A stretch of 64,000 nt of DNA from the NCBI RefSeq assembly GCF_026616205.1, contig NZ_JANHGR010000002.1:248001-312000 (forward strand), read 5' to 3'. The stretch comes from Halolamina litorea (GTDB lineage: Archaea; Halobacteriota; Halobacteria; Halobacteriales; Haloferacaceae). The position numbers and the translations under genes are program-made. The notes under the pieces are model-generated. The model was given only the letters and a program-made list of their open reading frames with translations. It was not told where the DNA came from and searched no databases. Shown here piece after piece: positions 1-7,518 of the stretch (the first letter of the stretch is position 1; the number at the start of each line of letters is the position of its first letter).

Positions 1-1
1 G

Positions 2-133
2 GGCGACCTGCTGGGCCACTACTTCGAAGTCTCTGGCCCCGTCTTCGGACGCTACGTGCTCGTCGACGAGTTCGAGCGCCTCGACACGCCGGCCGATCCG
101 GAGAGCGTGCTGATCAAAGCGAGGTCGATCTAA
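2..133 (+). CDS. C-terminal end of a protein, probably replication protein A-like (partial)
   Basis: An open frame enters from the left edge and ends at TAA 131-133, one base before the ATG of the RPA-associated protein. The 43 visible residues run from GDLLGHYFEVSG to VLIKARSI. No domain can be assigned from this tail alone. The call rests on context: in haloarchaea the RPA-associated protein (COG3390) is normally encoded directly downstream of, and co-transcribed with, an OB-fold/zinc-finger single-stranded DNA-binding protein. That family often ends in a short hydrophobic strand followed by a basic tail, as here. The function is inferred from position. Confidence 0.6.
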   Translation, partial: GDLLGHYFEVSGPVFGRYVLVDEFERLDTPADPESVLIKARSI

Positions 134-745
134 ATGTCCAACAACGCCCCCATGCGCGAAGTCGCCCGCCGCGTCTTCGCCGCCGAGTTCAACGACGCCA
201 GCCATACGTTCAAGGAGTCCGACGACGAGCGCGCCCCAGCCTACCAACTCCTCCCGACGGGGGAGAAGGCCAACCGCGTGTTCTTCGTCGGCACCCTGAC
301 CGAGAAGGAGGACATCGGCGAGGACAACGAGTACTGGCGCGGTCGTATCGTCGACCCGACGGGGACGTTCTTCGTCTACGCCGGCCAGTACCAGCCCGAG
401 GCCGCCTCCACGCTGCGTGATCTCGAACCGCCCGCCTACGTCGCCGTCGTCGGCAAACCCCGAACCTACGAGACCGACGACGGCACGGTGAACGTCTCGG
501 TTCGCCCCGAGTCGATCACCGTCGTCGACGCCGCGACCCGGGACCGCTGGGTCGTCGAAACCGCCGAGCGAACGGTCGAGCGCGTCGCCGCATTCGACGA
601 CGAAGGGAACGAGTACGCCCGGATGGCCGCGGACCGCTACGACGACCTCGACCCCGACAACTACCGCGAGTCCGCCATCGAGGCGCTCCGGAGCATGGAC
701 GGCGCCGAGGCCGCCGACGAGGAAGAGGCCGAACCGACGCCGTAG
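134..745 (+). CDS. RPA-associated protein (RPAP, COG3390 family)
   Basis: This 203-residue acidic protein has a single OB-fold-like core at about residues 40-130, with FFVGTLTEKEDIGED, then EYWRGRIVDPTGTFFVYAG and ppAYVAVVGKPRTYE. That is the pattern of the haloarchaeal RPA-associated proteins that bind the RPA single-stranded DNA-binding protein and help in replication and repair. The C-terminal quarter is a low-complexity Glu/Asp/Ala tail. The ATG follows the upstream stop with no gap, so the two genes are surely one transcript. A T-rich run (about 792-797) downstream may end that transcript. The family assignment is firm; which RPA paralogue it partners is not visible. Confidence 0.85.
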   Translation: MSNNAPMREVARRVFAAEFNDASHTFKESDDERAPAYQLLPTGEKANRVFFVGTLTEKEDIGEDNEYWRGRIVDPTGTFFVYAGQYQPEAASTLRDLEPPAYVAVVGKPRTYETDDGTVNVSVRPESITVVDAATRDRWVVETAERTVERVAAFDDEGNEYARMAADRYDDLDPDNYRESAIEALRSMDGAEAADEEEAEPTP

Positions 746-894
746 TCGGCTTCGCCCCCTCACCAGCGGACCGGCCGACCCCGGACTCGCCTTTTTGACG
801 ACCGAGGCGCTAAGTAGCAGCGCACGCGAACGGTTCGCATGACCGGACGCTCTACCCACCGATCGCCCGTCGACCAGCCGCGGCCGGAGGGTCG

Positions 895-2034
895 ATGCGC
901 GTAGCCGTCGTCGGCGGCGGCGCCGTCGGCGTCACCGCGGCCCACGACCTCGCGGCCGCCGGCGTCGACGTGCGCCTCTACGAGCGCGATTCGGAACTGG
1001 GCGACGACCGCACCAGCCCCCGCGAGCAGGTCGAGGGAAGTTCCCACCGTGCGGCCGGGTTGCTCGCGCCCCGCCCCACCGACGCCGTGGGCGCCGAAAT
1101 CGCCACGCGCTCGCTCGACCGCTTCGAGTGGCTGGCTGACCGTGATCACCGCTTCTCCGTCGAGCCGACGCCGCAGGTCACGCTCGTCGGCGCCGACGCC
1201 GAGGACAAACAGGCCGCGCTCCGCGAACAGGTCGCCGAGGCCCGCGAGCAGGGCGTCGACGTGGGCTGTCACGAGCCTGCCGAGATCGCCGACCGCTTCC
1301 CCGAGGTGGACTTCTCGGGTGTCGGCCTCGCGGCCGTGACCGAGCGCGCGGCGTACGTGACACCCGGGCCGGGCGCGTACGTCGCGGCCATGGCCGACCA
1401 AGCGCGCGAGGCCGGTGTCGACTGCTGGACGGGCGTCGAAGCCAGTCTCTCCCACGAGGGGGATGGCCCCCGTGTCGACAACGAGCGCTTCGACGCCGTG
1501 ATCGTCGCCGCCGGCGGCTGGAGCAAGCGCGTGCTGGCGCCGACGGGCATCCAACTGCCGATCAAGCCATACCGCGTACAGGCGCTCGTCTCCGAGGCCG
1601 ACTACGCCGGGCCGATGGTCCACGACGCCGAGGCGGGGGTCTACTTCCGCCCCCACCCCTCGGGGCTGCTGGCCGGCGACGGAACGGTCCCCGAGGAGAT
1701 CGACCCCGACGGCTGGGAGCCCACCGGCGACGATTGGTTCGTCGAGGGCGCACTCGACGCCGTGCGCAGCCGAACCGGCCACGACGCCGACGCCGACGCC
1801 GCGTGGGCCGGGATCGCCACGGCGACCCCCGATCGGGAGCCGCTGCTCGGGGCCGTCGAGTCGGACCTCTACGTCGCCACGGGCTGGCAGGGCCACGGGT
1901 TCCTGCGTGCGCCGGGGACGGGCGAGGCGATCGCCGACCTCGTCCTCGGGGAGCGCGACCCGATCGAACGCTACGACCCCGGCCGGTTCACCGGGGTCCC
2001 CGAGTTCGCCGTCGAAGAAGGGATGTCGATCTGA
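895..2034 (+). CDS. FAD-dependent oxidoreductase, D-amino-acid/glycine oxidase (DAO) family
   Basis: A 379-residue flavoprotein. The N-terminus is a Rossmann dinucleotide fold (VVGGGAVGVTAAHDLAAAGVDVRLYER, residues 4-30) and a second FAD contact (AAGGWSKRVL) lies near residue 205. The C-terminal block (GWQGHGFLRAPGTGEAIADLVLGE) is the flavin-binding signature of the DAO superfamily that includes glycine oxidase ThiO, DadA and sarcosine oxidase. The reaction would be oxidative deamination of an amine or amino acid. The substrate cannot be read from the sequence. It is flanked by a 149-bp gap upstream and a convergent Hsp20 gene whose stop lies 1 bp beyond, so it is probably monocistronic. Confidence 0.85.
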   Translation: MRVAVVGGGAVGVTAAHDLAAAGVDVRLYERDSELGDDRTSPREQVEGSSHRAAGLLAPRPTDAVGAEIATRSLDRFEWLADRDHRFSVEPTPQVTLVGADAEDKQAALREQVAEAREQGVDVGCHEPAEIADRFPEVDFSGVGLAAVTERAAYVTPGPGAYVAAMADQAREAGVDCWTGVEASLSHEGDGPRVDNERFDAVIVAAGGWSKRVLAPTGIQLPIKPYRVQALVSEADYAGPMVHDAEAGVYFRPHPSGLLAGDGTVPEEIDPDGWEPTGDDWFVEGALDAVRSRTGHDADADAAWAGIATATPDREPLLGAVESDLYVATGWQGHGFLRAPGTGEAIADLVLGERDPIERYDPGRFTGVPEFAVEEGMSI

Positions 2035-2035
2035 G

Positions 2036-2488
2036 CTACGCGTCGCCCGCGTCGTCGGGGTCGTCCTCCGCTTCCGCCTCGTCGGCAGAGATCGGCACCT
2101 CGGTGCCGCTCGCGTCCTTGGGGATTCTGACTTCGAGGGTCCCGTTGTCGGTGAGCGTCGCGTCGGCGCCCTCGGCGTCGACCAGCGCGTCCGGCGGCAG
2201 TTTCGCGCGCCCTGACAGCGCCAGCCCGCGGCCGGGGAACCGCGTCTCGAAATCCTCGTGGAACGCCCGGAAGCGGTCCGCACGCACCTGTACCTCGCCG
2301 TCTACGAAGCGCACCTGCACGTCCGAGGGTTCGACGCCGGGGGCGTCGAAGACGACGAGGTAGGCGTCCTCGCTCTCGAGCAGGTCGTAGGGCAGGGGTT
2401 TCCGCTCTTGCATCCGGCTCACGCCGCGACCCACCCGCTCCATCACCGCGTCGACGGCCGAGCCGCCGATGTCACTCAGGTCCGTCAT
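2036..2488 (-). CDS. Hsp20/alpha-crystallin family small heat-shock protein
   Basis: A 150-residue protein with an alpha-crystallin domain at about residues 30-125: YDLLESEDAYLVVFDAPGVEPSDVQVRF, then the strand preceding FPGRGLALSGRAKLP, and the closing TLTDNGTLEVRIPK that matches the family's A-x-x-x-n-G-v-L-x-v-x-x-P signature. It is expected to be a cytoplasmic holdase chaperone. The open frame continues upstream, but the ATG at 2488 is preferred because it forms an ATGA overlap with the zinc-finger gene just before it, which suggests translational coupling. A very acidic tail (about 20 residues) follows the domain. Confidence 0.85.
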   Translation of the reverse strand: MTDLSDIGGSAVDAVMERVGRGVSRMQERKPLPYDLLESEDAYLVVFDAPGVEPSDVQVRFVDGEVQVRADRFRAFHEDFETRFPGRGLALSGRAKLPPDALVDAEGADATLTDNGTLEVRIPKDASGTEVPISADEAEAEDDPDDAGDA

Positions 2489-2640
2489 AGTTCGATCTCT
2501 TCGAGGCTCCCGCCGCCACAGAGGGGGCAGGAGAGGTCCTCGACGCTGTGGTCGTCGGCGATGTCGTACGTGTAGTGGTTCTCGAACATGTCCAGCTCGC
2601 AGTCGTCGCTCGTACACTTGACCTCCTTCGTGGCGGGCAT
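2485..2640 (-). CDS. Small CPxCG-type zinc-finger protein (51 aa)
   Basis: A 51-residue protein, MPATKEVKCTSDDCELDM at the start and LSCPLCGGGSLEEIEL at the end. Two cysteine pairs (CTSDDC and CPLC) can hold one zinc ion. Haloarchaeal genomes carry many such micro-proteins and most lack a known function. The ATG at 2640 is chosen over an in-frame upstream one because conserved family members begin near MPATKE and the upstream translation is Pro/Arg-rich filler. It overlaps the hsp20 start by ATGA, so the two are probably co-expressed. A link to stress or protein quality control is only inferred from that pairing. Confidence 0.75.
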   Translation of the reverse strand: MPATKEVKCTSDDCELDMFENHYTYDIADDHSVEDLSCPLCGGGSLEEIEL

Positions 2641-2746
2641 CGTACCCCGACGTTGGAGCGCCGGCGGCTTAAACGGGGCGGGCACCGGAGTCGACGCGGG
2701 TGGTTCACCCACAAAGTCGAAGCCCCTGCCCGCCGAAAACCGGGGT

Positions 2747-3103
2747 ATGGCCAAGCCGCGGATGGTGTACGACGACGACTGTGGGTTCTGTACGTGGTGT
2801 GCGGCGCTGGGCGTCCGGTTCGGCGACGTGGAGCCGGTCGGCTTCGCGGAACTCTCGCCCGACCAGAAAGCCCGACTGCCCGAGGGCTGGCAGGAGTCGG
2901 CGCACCTACTGACCGATGACGCGGTCTACTCCGGCGGGGCGGCGATCCAGGGCGTGTTGGTCAGGATGAGCGTCGTCTTCGTCGGCGCGTTCTGGCTACT
3001 GGAGAAAGTACCGGGCTACGACCGCCTTCGGGAGCGGCTCTACCGCTGGGCTGCCGACCGGCGTGACTGGTGGGGGAGGCTCGTCAGTCGGGACGGCCTA
3101 TAG
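2747..3103 (+). CDS. DCC-family thiol-disulfide oxidoreductase-like protein (DUF393)
   Basis: 118 residues. The start MVYDDDCGFCTWC carries the D-x-x-C-x-x-C signature of the DCC/DUF393 (YuxK) family, a thioredoxin-fold group predicted to act as thiol-disulfide oxidoreductases. A second half rich in aromatic residues (GAFWLLEKVPGYDRL, YRWAADRRDWWG) matches the family's C-terminal helices. The ATG at 2747 is chosen because the DxxC motif normally lies at the extreme N-terminus. An in-frame ATG at 2588 would add 53 unrelated residues antisense to the zinc-finger gene. Its 3' end overlaps the convergent gene by 6 bp. Confidence 0.8.
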   Translation: MAKPRMVYDDDCGFCTWCAALGVRFGDVEPVGFAELSPDQKARLPEGWQESAHLLTDDAVYSGGAAIQGVLVRMSVVFVGAFWLLEKVPGYDRLRERLYRWAADRRDWWGRLVSRDGL

Positions 3104-3439
3104 CTCGTCGCGCACTTCCGCGAGCACGCTCCGACAGGTCGCGCGGTCACGGAGCGGCGCCCCGGCGAGGTACTCCGAGAGCAGTTCTCGGACCAGCAGC
3201 AGCGACTCGCGGTCGAGACACAGCGCGTCCTCGCTTTCGAGTCGTGTGAGCAGCTCCACGGCGGTTTCGCTCTCCGCTTCCATCCCCGCGTCGTCGCCGA
3301 CTGGCGCCGTCGACGGGCCGGCGTCGGCCCCGCCCTCGGCGCGCCGATCGAGATACTGCAGCAGCGCGGTGTGGAGGACCCACTGTTCCTCGTCGCCGAG
3401 ATCGAGGCGGGCGCCATCGTCGTGTTTCGGGTCAGCCAT
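3098..3439 (-). CDS. Hypothetical acidic protein (113 aa)
   Basis: A 113-residue protein beginning MADPKHDDGARLDLGDEEQWVLHTALLQYLD. It contains two predicted amphipathic helical stretches (residues 18-34 and 58-95, with ALCLDRESLLLVRELLSEYLAG) joined by an acidic Gly/Ala linker. I recognise no family. The composition is typical of haloarchaeal cytoplasmic proteins, and repeated leucines suggest helix packing or dimerisation. It may be co-transcribed with nothing: the phosphotransferase gene upstream on the same strand ends only 56 bp before, so a shared transcript is possible. The start is the ATG at 3439; the longer frame upstream is antisense shadow. Confidence 0.6.
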   Translation of the reverse strand: MADPKHDDGARLDLGDEEQWVLHTALLQYLDRRAEGGADAGPSTAPVGDDAGMEAESETAVELLTRLESEDALCLDRESLLLVRELLSEYLAGAPLRDRATCRSVLAEVRDEL

Positions 3440-3494
3440 CGGCCTTGTCCTCTGTCCGGCATCCACACGGGTATAGTTACGCATGGGGTAACTG

Positions 3495-4508
3495 TCAGGT
3501 CCGCTGCTCGGCGAGGCGGTCCCGGAGAGCGGTCGCCATCGTCCGGGCGCGTCGGGCGACGGCGTGAGATGGGTCCCGGTTCCCGCGCTGGAGGTGCAGC
3601 GACCGGAGGTACGAGAGGCCGTTGCAGAGGACGTACGCCTCCCGACGCCGGTCGAACCCCGCCGGCAGCGGGCGGACCGACTCGTACGCCTCCCGGAAGA
3701 CGCGCTCGGGCACCCCGTGGTCGGCACCGGGACCGAAGACGGGCATGACCGTCCGGAGGTAGTCCCAGCCGGCCGGCGCCGCCAGCGCGTGTTCGAAGTC
3801 GATGACCGCCGCGATTTCGTCCCCCTCGCCGCCGAGCGCGACGTGCACGCCGTCGCCGCTGCTGCGGACGGCGACGTGCACTTGATCGGCGCCCTTGCCG
3901 ATCGCGACGTGTTCCCCGAAGTAGTTCCCGTGACAGAGCACCGCGTCACCGGCCGTGTCGAACAGGTCGCGCTCCTCGCGGGCCCACGCGAGCACCTCGC
4001 CCGCGAGGCCGCCGTAGCCCACTTCCGCCAGATAGCGCGCCCGGTCTTCGAGCATCGCGAGCAGGGTGTCGCTCCAGCGCGGATCGCTGTCGATCGGTGG
4101 CGTCGCGGGGTCGTCGACGGCGCTCGCGGGCTGGAGGGCCCCCGTCCAGCCGATCTCCGCCGTCTCGGCGTGTAGCGTCGCCAGTCCCCGGCCCAACGCC
4201 CGGATACGCGCTTCGTCCCGCGGCGGCGCGTCCTCGGGGACGGCGTCCATCCAGCGCGCGACGAGGTGGTCGTCGCCGACCGCGAGGGGTTCGGGGACGG
4301 GGACGCTCGTGGCCTCGCCGACGTACTGCATCGCCGCGGCCTCGGCGCCGAGGTCCGCTTCGGGGTGCGTTTCGACCTTGCAGACCGCCCGCTCGCCCTT
4401 GAGGCGCACCTCGTAGGTGGCGTGTGGGCGGACGCGGTGCAGTTCGCGGACGATCTCGTAGTCGGTGGTGTGTGTCGTCAGGGCGTCGTGGATCGCTGTT
4501 TCGGACAT
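3495..4508 (-). CDS. Aminoglycoside phosphotransferase/choline kinase-fold protein with altered catalytic loop
   Basis: 337 residues with the APH/protein-kinase-like fold. The N-lobe carries the ATP lysine region (ERAVCKVETHPEADLGAEAAAM). The C-lobe has CHGNYFGEHVAI where active members have H-G-D-x-x-x-x-N, and then AVIDFEHALAAPAGWDYL, the DFG-like metal-binding segment, which is intact. The catalytic Asp is therefore replaced by Asn, and the Asn of the same loop by His. It may be a pseudokinase or use altered chemistry. The ATG at 4508 is the first that gives family-like sequence. The substrate is unknown, and the neighbours do not suggest one. Confidence 0.75.
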   Translation of the reverse strand: MSETAIHDALTTHTTDYEIVRELHRVRPHATYEVRLKGERAVCKVETHPEADLGAEAAAMQYVGEATSVPVPEPLAVGDDHLVARWMDAVPEDAPPRDEARIRALGRGLATLHAETAEIGWTGALQPASAVDDPATPPIDSDPRWSDTLLAMLEDRARYLAEVGYGGLAGEVLAWAREERDLFDTAGDAVLCHGNYFGEHVAIGKGADQVHVAVRSSGDGVHVALGGEGDEIAAVIDFEHALAAPAGWDYLRTVMPVFGPGADHGVPERVFREAYESVRPLPAGFDRRREAYVLCNGLSYLRSLHLQRGNRDPSHAVARRARTMATALRDRLAEQRT

Positions 4509-4605
4509 GATGGCGCCGCGTGACGGGCGGCGGCCGGCCGGAACGGTGCTGCGGCTCCGGCCGGGAGAAGACGTGTGAACGGTCGGTGAACGGTTTGAAA
4601 AACGT

Positions 4606-4694
4606 ACCGACCTACTCGAAGGCCGCGATCCCCGTCGCTGACGGCGACCGCGGCAGGGCTCGAACCGACCTACTCGAAGGCCGCGATCCCCGTC
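4606..4694. repeat. 31-bp direct repeat: duplicated 3' end of the glutaryl-CoA dehydrogenase gene
   Basis: An identical 31-bp block occurs at 4606-4636 and 4664-4694 (period 58 bp). The right copy lies in the gcdH gene and contains its last eight codons, TAG stop and 6 bases beyond. The left copy is the same piece, including the stop, lying downstream in the intergenic region. The 27 bp between are unique. This is a partial tandem duplication of a gene end. Confidence 0.85.
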
Positions 4695-5833
4695 AGATCC
4701 TCGCCCAGGATGAGTGTGTGGATGTCGTGGGTGCCCTCGTAGGTGTACACCGTCTCCATGTTCGCCATGTGGCGCATCGGCGAGTGGTCGGCGACGATAC
4801 CGTTGCCGCCGAGCATCTCGCGGGCGACCGGCGCCTGCTCGCGGGCCACCCGGACGTTGTTGCGCTTGGCCATCGAGACGTGCTGGGGCCGGAGGTCGCC
4901 GCGCTCTTTCAGGTCCGCCAGACGGTAGGCGAGCAACTGCGCGGTCGTGATCTGGGTCGCCATCTCCGCCAGTTTCTGCTGCTGGAGTTGGAAGCGCCCG
5001 ATCGGGCCGCCGAACTGCTCGCGGTCGATGGCGTACTCCCGTGCGGTCTCGAAGCAGTCCCGCGCGGCGCCGACGGCGCCCCACGCGATGCCGTAGCGCG
5101 CTTGGGTCAGACAGGAGAGCGGCCCCTTCATCCCGGTGACGCCCGGCAGCACGGCGTCCTCGGGTACGTGGGCGTTCTGGAGCGCGATCTCGCCGGTGAT
5201 CGACGCCCGCAGCGAGAGCTTCTCGTCGATCTTGTTCGTGGTCACGCCGTCGGTGTCGGTCTCGACGAGGAACCCGCGGACCGGGTTCCCCTCCGCCGAG
5301 CGGTCCTTCGCCCAGACGACCGCCACGTCGGCGATCGGGGAGTTGGTGATCCACGTCTTCGAGCCGTTGAGCACGTACTCGTCGCCCTCCTTCACCGCGT
5401 ACGTCTCCATCGCGCTGGGGTTCGAGCCGTGTTCGGGCTCGGTCAGGCCGAAACAGCCCACCGCCTCGCCGGCGCCGAGTTTCGGCAGCCAGCGTTCCTT
5501 CTGGGCCTCGCTCCCGAACGCGTGGATCGGGTACATGACCAGCGCGCCCTGCACGGAGGCCATCGAGCGCAGCCCCGAGTCGGCCGCTTCGAGTTCCTGC
5601 ATCAACAGGCCGTAGGCCGTCTCGGAGACGTTCGGTGAGCCGTACCCGTCGAGGTTGGGCGCGTAGAAGCCCAGCTCGCCCATCTTCGGGATCAGATCCG
5701 TCGGGAAGGTCCCGTCGAGCCAGTGCTGGCCGATGTCGCCCCGGACCTCCGAGTCGACGAAGTCACGCGCGGTGTCGCGGATGAGTCGTTCCTCCTCGCC
5801 GAGGTCCGCCTCGAGTCCGACGTAGTCGAGCAT
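4670..5833 (-). CDS. gcdH: Glutaryl-CoA dehydrogenase (acyl-CoA dehydrogenase family)
   Basis: 387 residues, the usual length of the family. Residues along the whole chain follow glutaryl-CoA dehydrogenase more closely than other acyl-CoA dehydrogenases: LRSMASVQGALVMYPI, GCFGLTEPEHGSNPS, LNGSKTWITNSPIAD, and QARYGIAWGAVGAA. The catalytic base is Glu366 in TYEGTHDIHTLILG. The enzyme oxidises and decarboxylates glutaryl-CoA to crotonyl-CoA in lysine/tryptophan or aromatic breakdown and passes electrons to ETF. No other pathway gene is adjacent. The Fe-S membrane oxidoreductase at 15.6-17.7 kb could be the route from ETF to quinone. Substrate specificity is inferred by similarity; a short-chain acyl-CoA substrate cannot be excluded. 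Confidence 0.88.
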   Translation of the reverse strand: MLDYVGLEADLGEEERLIRDTARDFVDSEVRGDIGQHWLDGTFPTDLIPKMGELGFYAPNLDGYGSPNVSETAYGLLMQELEAADSGLRSMASVQGALVMYPIHAFGSEAQKERWLPKLGAGEAVGCFGLTEPEHGSNPSAMETYAVKEGDEYVLNGSKTWITNSPIADVAVVWAKDRSAEGNPVRGFLVETDTDGVTTNKIDEKLSLRASITGEIALQNAHVPEDAVLPGVTGMKGPLSCLTQARYGIAWGAVGAARDCFETAREYAIDREQFGGPIGRFQLQQQKLAEMATQITTAQLLAYRLADLKERGDLRPQHVSMAKRNNVRVAREQAPVAREMLGGNGIVADHSPMRHMANMETVYTYEGTHDIHTLILGEDLTGIAAFE

Positions 5834-5917
5834 GGCGGCCGTGTGTCCGGAGTCGGCAAAAGCGGTTCGCTATCCGTGGTCACACACGGCGGCGCGTACT
5901 GCGAGTCCCGCCGCCGG

Positions 5918-6637
5918 TCAGGCGCTCGCTTCGGCGTCGAGGTCGTCGGCGACCCCTCGTGCGTACCGCGTGAAGTTCTCGAACAGCCGCTTGGCCTCAC
6001 ACGCCGCCTCGTAGTTCGCTGGCGTGATGTCGGCCAGCACGGCATCGACGCGCTCGTCGCCGATCTGATCGCGCTTGCCCTCGGTCACTTCCTCGGCGGT
6101 CGCCACGTCGTACTCGGGGTGGAACTGCACGCCCCACGCGTGGCCCGCGCGGAACGCGTGGACGCCGTACTCGTTCTCCGCGAGCAGTTCGGCCTCGGAT
6201 GGGAGGTCGACGACGGCGTCGCCGTGGGTGGTGAAGGCGGTGAATTCGTCGCCGAGGTCCCCGAGCAGTTCGTCGTCGGCCGCTTCGGGCCGGCGCTCGA
6301 TCGCGTTGTAGCCGATCTCGAAATCGTCCATCCCCGCCACGCGGCCGCCGAGGGCTTCGGCGAGCACCTGGTGGCCGTAACAGACCCCGAGGATCGGAAC
6401 GCCGCGCTCGTGGGCCTCGGCGACCCAGTCGATCAGCGCCGGGATCCACGCCTCGTCCCAGTAGACCGACGAGCGGGAGCCGGTGATGACGACACCGTCG
6501 AAGGCGTGGTCGGCGGGCAGTTCGCCCTCGGTGGCGTCGAACTCGGCGAGGTCGGCGTCGAGTTCCCGCCGGAAGTTCCGGCTGGTGTTCTCGTCGCCGT
6601 GGGCGGCGTTGAGGAGCGCGAAACGGAGTCTGCTCAT
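5918..6637 (-). CDS. Class I glutamine amidotransferase-like protein (GMP synthase GATase-type)
   Basis: 239 residues. The triad of class I glutamine amidotransferases is visible: nucleophile Cys in ILGVCYGHQVLAEALGG (near residue 95) and the His-x-Glu of WGVQFHPEYD (near residue 180). The oxyanion strand GVVITGSRSSVY precedes the nucleophile. It is free-standing and not fused to a synthetase, like the COG0518 proteins annotated as GMP synthase-like amidotransferases; peptidase activity on gamma-glutamyl compounds is an alternative. The start at 6637 (MSRLRFALLNAAHGDEN) fits the conserved first strand. The phosphoribosyltransferase gene ends 42 bp upstream on the same strand, so a nucleotide-metabolism operon is plausible but not shown. 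Confidence 0.85.
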   Translation of the reverse strand: MSRLRFALLNAAHGDENTSRNFRRELDADLAEFDATEGELPADHAFDGVVITGSRSSVYWDEAWIPALIDWVAEAHERGVPILGVCYGHQVLAEALGGRVAGMDDFEIGYNAIERRPEAADDELLGDLGDEFTAFTTHGDAVVDLPSEAELLAENEYGVHAFRAGHAWGVQFHPEYDVATAEEVTEGKRDQIGDERVDAVLADITPANYEAACEAKRLFENFTRYARGVADDLDAEASA

Positions 6638-6678
6638 ACCGGAAGCTTGGGGCGGGCGCGGAAAGAAGCTTCGCGGGC

Positions 6679-7389
6679 TCAGGCGTTGCCGTCCTCGGAG
6701 ACGAGCCGCCACGCATCGCCCTCCTCGGCGAGGTAGCCCCGGTGGACCATCTCGTCGAGTACCTCCTCCAGCCGGTCGGGCTGGGCGATCTCCATCTCGA
6801 TCCGGTCGATCCCGTGGTGCTCGGCGAGCAGCGCGCGGATCGCCTCCTCGTCGAAGACCTCGGCCCCGTCCTCCTGGGCCATCGCACCCGAGAGCAGGTC
6901 GACCATGTCCTCGATGAAGTTCCACGGGTAGACGACCCACGTCCACTCCGCCAGTCGCTCGCCGACGTAGTCCGGGTCGAACTCGGAAGTGTCGAGCAGT
7001 TGGAGCGTGGCGGTCCGGACCGAGCCGGCACCGCGCTCGCGGACGTACTCGTCGGCGCGCTTGATCGAGCCGCCGGTGTCGGCGATGTCGTCGATGATCA
7101 GCACGTCCTTGCCCTCGACGCTTCCCTCGGGCATCGGGTAGCGCACCTCGGCGCTGTCGGACTTCTGTGCGGCGCCGACGTAGTGTTCCATCTTCAGGCT
7201 CGTCAGGTCGTCGAGGCCGAGGAAGTCACAGATACACCGGCCGGCGAACCAGCCGCCGCGGGCCAGCGCGACGACTACGTCCGGCTCGAAGGAGTCCTCG
7301 CGCACGTCGTCGGCCACGTCCCGACACAGCCCGTAGATGTACTCCCAGTCGGTGATCGTACAGTCGAAATCCTCGGGGAGATCACTCAT
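6679..7389 (-). CDS. Phosphoribosyltransferase (COG2236-type)
   Basis: 236 residues. The PRPP-binding signature of type I phosphoribosyltransferases is intact: VLIIDDIADTGGSIKRA at about residues 95-111, with the N-terminal VVVALARGGWFAGRCICDFL loop. The C-terminal 80 residues (from WTWVVYPWNFIEDM onward) form an extension with a winged-helix-like look (EEVLDEMVHRGYLAEEGDAWRLV), common in archaeal COG2236 members. The base substrate (hypoxanthine, xanthine or other) is not readable. The start ATG at 7389 has a TTAA-containing promoter-like element about 25 bp upstream. It is followed by the GATase gene, which may point to purine salvage. Confidence 0.83.
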   Translation of the reverse strand: MSDLPEDFDCTITDWEYIYGLCRDVADDVREDSFEPDVVVALARGGWFAGRCICDFLGLDDLTSLKMEHYVGAAQKSDSAEVRYPMPEGSVEGKDVLIIDDIADTGGSIKRADEYVRERGAGSVRTATLQLLDTSEFDPDYVGERLAEWTWVVYPWNFIEDMVDLLSGAMAQEDGAEVFDEEAIRALLAEHHGIDRIEMEIAQPDRLEEVLDEMVHRGYLAEEGDAWRLVSEDGNA

Positions 7390-7518
7390 CGCTCGGCGAA
7401 TCGGGCGGGCCGCAGTTAAGGGTTCAGAAGCCCGCACGAGGGGCGTGTCAGCGCGGACGACCGGACCGGCCGGAGTCGACCCCGCCCTTTTTGCGTCGGC
7501 GTGGGAACCCCCTAACAG

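Noticed and set aside
791-797. T-rich run after the RPA-associated gene as a strong terminator
   Set aside because: Only five Ts and no hairpin; archaeal termination signals are too weak to annotate with confidence from this.
760-2283. Long minus-strand frame (507 codons) opposite the FAD oxidoreductase and Hsp20 genes
   Set aside because: Its translation is Arg/Pro/Gly-rich without domain features and lies antisense to a clear Rossmann flavoprotein. It is a shadow of the GC-rich third codon positions.
4509-4605. Small gene between the phosphotransferase and gcdH
   Set aside because: No reading frame with a credible start or conserved-looking sequence; the stretch includes only the duplicated gcdH end further right.
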